DNA from: DASSUW01 sp035717845
Lineage (GTDB): Bacteria > Actinomycetota > Thermoleophilia > Solirubrobacterales > Solirubrobacteraceae
Direction of reading: 5' to 3'
Length of the DNA: 7,104 nucleotides
Assembly: GCA_035717845.1 (NCBI GenBank)
Contig: DASTIC010000256.1
Span: 1 to 7,104 of the forward strand
This document shows, piece by piece, positions 4,316 to 7,104 of the stretch. How positions within the stretch are numbered: position 1 is the first letter of the stretch; every line of letters begins with the position of its first letter. The notes under the pieces were generated by a model. That model made no database searches, had not been told where the DNA came from, and saw only the letters and a list, made by a program, of their open reading frames with translations. The translations under genes were made by a program, and so were the position numbers.

Positions 4316-6631
4316 ATGAGCGACAACAGGCGCAGGGCTGCGATTGGCGCGGTGGTGGTCGCACTGAGCATGGGGGCGGCCGGTGGCGTGGTGGCCGGGA
4401 CGCTGTCGAGCGACGAGCGCGCCCTCAAGCCCGCGCGCCATGCGGCCGACCGCGACGTCGAGCGGCGCGTCAACCGGCTCCTCGGGAAGATGACGCTCGA
4501 CGAGAAGCTCCAGCAGATCGCGCTGCTGCCGGACTTCAAGGCATCCGACGACGAGGTCCGCCGGGGCCTCGGCTCGATCCTCAGCATCACGGACCCGGCC
4601 ATCATCCGGGAGAAGCAGCGGATCGCCGTGGAGGAGTCGCGGCTCGGGATCCCGCTGTTGTTCGCGTTCGACACGATCCACGGCTTCCGGACCGTGTTCC
4701 CGATCCCGCTCGGCACCGGCGCGAGCTTCGATCCCAAGATGGCCGCGGCCGACGCCCGCTACGGCGCGCGCGAGTCGACCGCGGTCGGCCTCAAGCAGAC
4801 CTACGCTCCGATGATCGACGTCTCGCACGAGCCGCGCTGGGGTCGCATCTCCGAGGCGGCCGGCGAGGATCCCTACCTGAACTCGGTGATGGGCGCCGCG
4901 CGCGTGAAGGGGACGCAGGGCGGCGACTACAGCAAGCGCGAGCGGATGATCGCCAGCCCCAAGCACTTCGCCGCATACGGCGAGCCGGAGGCAGGGCGTG
5001 ACTACGCCACCACCGACATGTCGGTGCAGCGCCTGTGGAACATGTACCTGCCGCCGTTCAAGGCGGCGCTCGACGCCGGCGCGGACACGATCATGTGCTC
5101 GTTCAACTCGATCAACGGGTCGCCCGGCTGCGGCAACAGCTACCTGATGAACGACGTCCTCAAGCGCCAGTGGCGCTTCGACGGCTTCGTCGAGAGCGAC
5201 TGGACGGCCGTCGCCGAGCTGCGTGCCTGCCCGCCGAGGAACCCCGACGAGGCCGAGTGCGGCCATGGCGTCGCCGCCGACGGGCCGGCCGCCGCCGCCC
5301 TGGCGCTCAACTCGGGCGTCGACTCGGAGATGACCAGCACGCTGATCCGCGACTTCGGCAAGCAGCTGCTCGCGCAGCGCCGGATCTCGATGCGGCGGAT
5401 CGACGACGCGGTGCGCCGCATCCTGCGCGTGAAGTTCCGCGCAGGCCTGTTCGAGAACCCCTACGCGCAGTTCACGCCGGCGGAGGCCGAGGCCCAGATG
5501 CTGAAGCCGGACGCCGTCGCCGCCGCCCGCAAGGCGGCCGGGCGCTCGATGGTGCTCCTGCGCAACGAGGGCAACGTGCTGCCGCTCGACGCGTCGAAGT
5601 CGACGGCCGTGATCGGCCCGCTGGCCAAGAACCAGCACGACATGCTCGGCCCGTGGTGGGGCCGCGGCGACGACAAGGACGTCGTTACCGTGTTCGACGG
5701 CATCGACGAGCAGAACACGGCCGCGACGACGTACGCCGAGGGCTGCAAGCTCTCGAACACCGAGGTGCCGCACACGGATCCGGAGGGCTGCGGCTCCGAC
5801 GCCGGCTTCGCTGAGGCCGTCGCCGTGGCGTCGGCCGCCGACCAGGTCGTGCTCGCGCTCGGCGAGACGCGCGAGATGAGCGGCGAGGCGAACGCTCGCA
5901 GCACGCTCGACCTGCCGGGTCGGCAGGAGGAGCTGCTCCGGGCGGTCAAGGCGACCGGCAAGCCGGTCGCGGTCGTGCTGTTCAGCGGCCGCCCGCTGGC
6001 GCTCGAGAACATCATGGGCGACGCGCCGTCGATCCTCCAGGCCTGGTTCCCGGGCGTGCAGGCGGGACCGGCGGTCGCCGACGTGGTGTTCGGGAAGGTC
6101 AACCCCGGCGGCAAGCTGCCGGCGTCGTTCCCGTACCGGGTCGGGCAGGTCCCGATCTACTACAACCACGAGCCGACCGGGCGTCCGTGCAACAAGGAAG
6201 TCAAGTGGAACTCGCAGCACCGGGACATCCCCAGCTGCGACCCGCTGTTCGTGTTCGGCCACGGCCTGAGCTACACGTCGTTCGAGGTCTCGAACCTGCG
6301 GCTGAGCTCGTCGCGTGTCTCGCGCAACGGCACGGTCGCCGCGTCGGTCGACGTCCAGAACACGGGCGGCCGCAATGGTGACGAGGTCGTGCAGCTCTAC
6401 ATCAACGACCCGGTGGCCAGCCTGTCGCAGCCGGTCCGGCGCCTGCGCGGGTTCGAGCGCGTGACGCTCGACCCGGGTCAGCGGCGGACGGTCACGTTCA
6501 GGCTGGACAAGAGCGACTTCGGCTTCTACGACAACCGCGGCAAGTTCGTGGTCGAGAAGGGCCGGATCGACGTCTACGCCGGCAACAGCTCGAAGGCGCC
6601 TCTCAAGCAGTCCTTCACCGTCACGGGCTGA
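4316..6631 (+). CDS. bglX: Exported glycoside hydrolase family 3 beta-glucosidase
   Basis: This complete 771-residue GH3 enzyme is of the E. coli BglX type (periplasmic beta-glucosidase, about 765 residues), which releases terminal glucose from beta-glucosides by a retaining mechanism. The order is: N-terminal export segment (RRR followed by a hydrophobic stretch to about residue 29); a TIM-barrel domain at ~45-370 with SPKHFAAYG (214-222), DYATTDMS and the nucleophile D295 in FVESDW; an alpha/beta sandwich at ~405-605 with LLRNEGNVLPL and the likely acid/base E524 in MSGEA; and a fibronectin-III-like domain at ~655-760 (GDEVVQLYINDP, RRLRGFERVTLDPGQ). Eight cysteines fall in four close pairs (261/272, 305/315, 477/492, 625/641) that E. 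coli BglX, as I recall it, lacks; they suit disulfides outside the cytoplasm. No clear AxA cleavage site is visible, so the enzyme may stay membrane-anchored. Glucosidase versus xylosidase or another specificity is not settled by sequence. Confidence 0.95.
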   Translation: MSDNRRRAAIGAVVVALSMGAAGGVVAGTLSSDERALKPARHAADRDVERRVNRLLGKMTLDEKLQQIALLPDFKASDDEVRRGLGSILSITDPAIIREKQRIAVEESRLGIPLLFAFDTIHGFRTVFPIPLGTGASFDPKMAAADARYGARESTAVGLKQTYAPMIDVSHEPRWGRISEAAGEDPYLNSVMGAARVKGTQGGDYSKRERMIASPKHFAAYGEPEAGRDYATTDMSVQRLWNMYLPPFKAALDAGADTIMCSFNSINGSPGCGNSYLMNDVLKRQWRFDGFVESDWTAVAELRACPPRNPDEAECGHGVAADGPAAAALALNSGVDSEMTSTLIRDFGKQLLAQRRISMRRIDDAVRRILRVKFRAGLFENPYAQFTPAEAEAQMLKPDAVAAARKAAGRSMVLLRNEGNVLPLDASKSTAVIGPLAKNQHDMLGPWWGRGDDKDVVTVFDGIDEQNTAATTYAEGCKLSNTEVPHTDPEGCGSDAGFAEAVAVASAADQVVLALGETREMSGEANARSTLDLPGRQEELLRAVKATGKPVAVVLFSGRPLALENIMGDAPSILQAWFPGVQAGPAVADVVFGKVNPGGKLPASFPYRVGQVPIYYNHEPTGRPCNKEVKWNSQHRDIPSCDPLFVFGHGLSYTSFEVSNLRLSSSRVSRNGTVAASVDVQNTGGRNGDEVVQLYINDPVASLSQPVRRLRGFERVTLDPGQRRTVTFRLDKSDFGFYDNRGKFVVEKGRIDVYAGNSSKAPLKQSFTVTG

Positions 6632-6649
6632 CGCTCGACGCCTCAGGGT

Positions 6650-6676
6650 GGGCGGCACCGCGGGTGCCGTCCGCCC
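6650..6676 (+). terminator. Hairpin downstream of bglX
   Basis: GGCACC at 6654-6659 and GGTGCC at 6663-6668 form a 6-bp stem with a GCG loop. GGGC (6650-6653) and GCCC (6673-6676) can extend it by 4 bp across a bulge of four bases (GTCC) on the 3' side. It starts 18 bases after the bglX stop and ends 12 bases before the next start. There is no T-run, so it may slow or end transcription in the GC-rich manner, or protect the bglX mRNA end; expression of the next gene would then depend on read-through or its own promoter. Confidence 0.4.
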
Positions 6677-6688
6677 CGGCGTGCGAGC

Positions 6689-7104
6689 ATGCCCGCGCCG
6701 GTGATCGACGTCGCGCTGCTCGGTTGCGCCCATCCGCACGTGCCCGACGTGCTTGGCGTGCTCGCGTCCGAACCCCAGCTCCGCCTCGTCGCGGCCTGGG
6801 ACGCCGACCCGTCGGCGATCCCGGTCGCGATCTCCGGCGCCGCCGTCACGCGCGCCGAGACCGCGATCAGCCGCGCGCAGGCGGTGATCATCTGCGCGCC
6901 CACGGACGAGCGGCCGGCGCTGTGCGTAGGCGCGGCCCGCGCCGGCCGCCCGCTGCTGGTCGAGAAGCCGATCGCCCGCTCGGCGGCTGACGCCCGGGCG
7001 GTCGCGCGCGAGGTCGAGCGCACCCGCACGCCGGCGGCCTGCGCGCTCTTCCTGCGTGAGCTGCCGGCGCTACGCCGGCTCCGCGAGGTGCTGCGCGAGC
7101 GGCT
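6689..7104 (+). CDS. Gfo/Idh/MocA-family oxidoreductase, N-terminal part (3' end outside window)
   Basis: The frame is open from the ATG at 6689 to the window edge (138 full codons). It starts with a Rossmann strand and loop, VALLGCAHPHV (residues 8-18). Then follow AAWDAD (35-40), where the acidic residue after strand 2 would contact the nucleotide ribose, and VIICAPTDERP (66-76). VEKPIARS (91-98) holds the family's EKP motif, whose Lys93 acts in catalysis or cofactor binding. These are the marks of NAD(P)-dependent sugar and polyol dehydrogenases of the Gfo/Idh/MocA family. The loop has AHPH where many members have a glycine-rich GxGxxG. The GTG at Val5 is an alternative start; neither has a clear Shine-Dalgarno. 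The C-terminal substrate-binding half is missing, so the substrate is unknown. It lies 57 bases behind bglX on the same strand, consistent with a sugar-use role. Confidence 0.85.
   Translation, partial: MPAPVIDVALLGCAHPHVPDVLGVLASEPQLRLVAAWDADPSAIPVAISGAAVTRAETAISRAQAVIICAPTDERPALCVGAARAGRPLLVEKPIARSAADARAVAREVERTRTPAACALFLRELPALRRLREVLRER

Noticed and set aside
4185..4364. N-terminal extension of the alpha/beta hydrolase to an ATG at 4364
   Set aside because: The 60 extra residues are Pro/Arg/Cys-rich, overlap the start of bglX on the other strand, and precede a normal hydrolase N-terminus at 4184.
4181..6739. An 852-codon open frame on the minus strand running antisense to the whole of bglX
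   Set aside because: Its translation is dominated by Arg, Ala, Val, Leu, Asp and His with no domain motifs, as expected from the complement of a GC-rich gene whose stop codons are rare. The + strand frame is an unmistakable GH3 enzyme.
1..7104. A coherent defence, mobile-element or biosynthetic system
   Set aside because: The genes face different ways, belong to unrelated common families, and no integrase, transposase, toxin-antitoxin pair, nuclease-helicase set, CRISPR repeat or assembly-line enzyme is visible.

Overview
The window is very GC-rich, with G or C at most third codon positions, and looks like actinobacterial chromosomal DNA. The mix of genes (a large LuxR-type regulator, a stand-alone LigD-type phosphoesterase, a PspC-domain protein, a secreted family 3 glycoside hydrolase) and several starts without a Shine-Dalgarno sequence would suit a soil actinobacterium, for example the Thermoleophilia/Solirubrobacterales. 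That placement is an inference from general appearance, not from a marker gene. I see no rRNA or tRNA gene, insertion sequence, prophage gene or CRISPR array.

Layout: (1) 1-516, the C-terminal end of a LuxR/GerE-type regulator, + strand, cut by the window edge. (2) 599-1447, a class I SAM-dependent methyltransferase, + strand. It is preceded by a near-perfect dyad on the regulator's stop codon and by a -10-like hexamer placed for leaderless transcription. (3) 1481-1756, a 91-residue unrecognised protein, - strand. (4) 1821-2257, a two-gene - strand unit: a 62-residue PspC-domain protein, then an 83-residue two-helix membrane protein joined by a 4-base GTGA overlap. (5) 2288-2740, a stand-alone LigD-type 3'-phosphoesterase domain protein, + strand, divergent from the PspC gene across only 30 bases. 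(6) 2733-3092, a small cupin, - strand, whose end overlaps the phosphoesterase gene tail to tail. (7) 3160-3291, a possible 43-residue basic protein, + strand. (8) 3288-4184, an alpha/beta hydrolase, - strand. (9) 4316-6631, a complete exported GH3 beta-glucosidase (bglX), + strand, with a strong ribosome binding site. (10) 6689 to the edge, the N-terminal part of a Gfo/Idh/MocA-type oxidoreductase, + strand.

The window is a patchwork of short transcription units, not one pathway. Three links are supported by the arrangement: the regulator with the methyltransferase behind it, the coupled membrane pair, and the exported beta-glucosidase followed by a sugar-type dehydrogenase, which suggests glycoside or oligosaccharide use. 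I found no convincing new multi-gene system. The best leads are the coupled PspC/membrane-protein pair, the phosphoesterase that appears to lack a catalytic tyrosine, the dyad ahead of the methyltransferase, and four closely spaced cysteine pairs in the GH3 enzyme.
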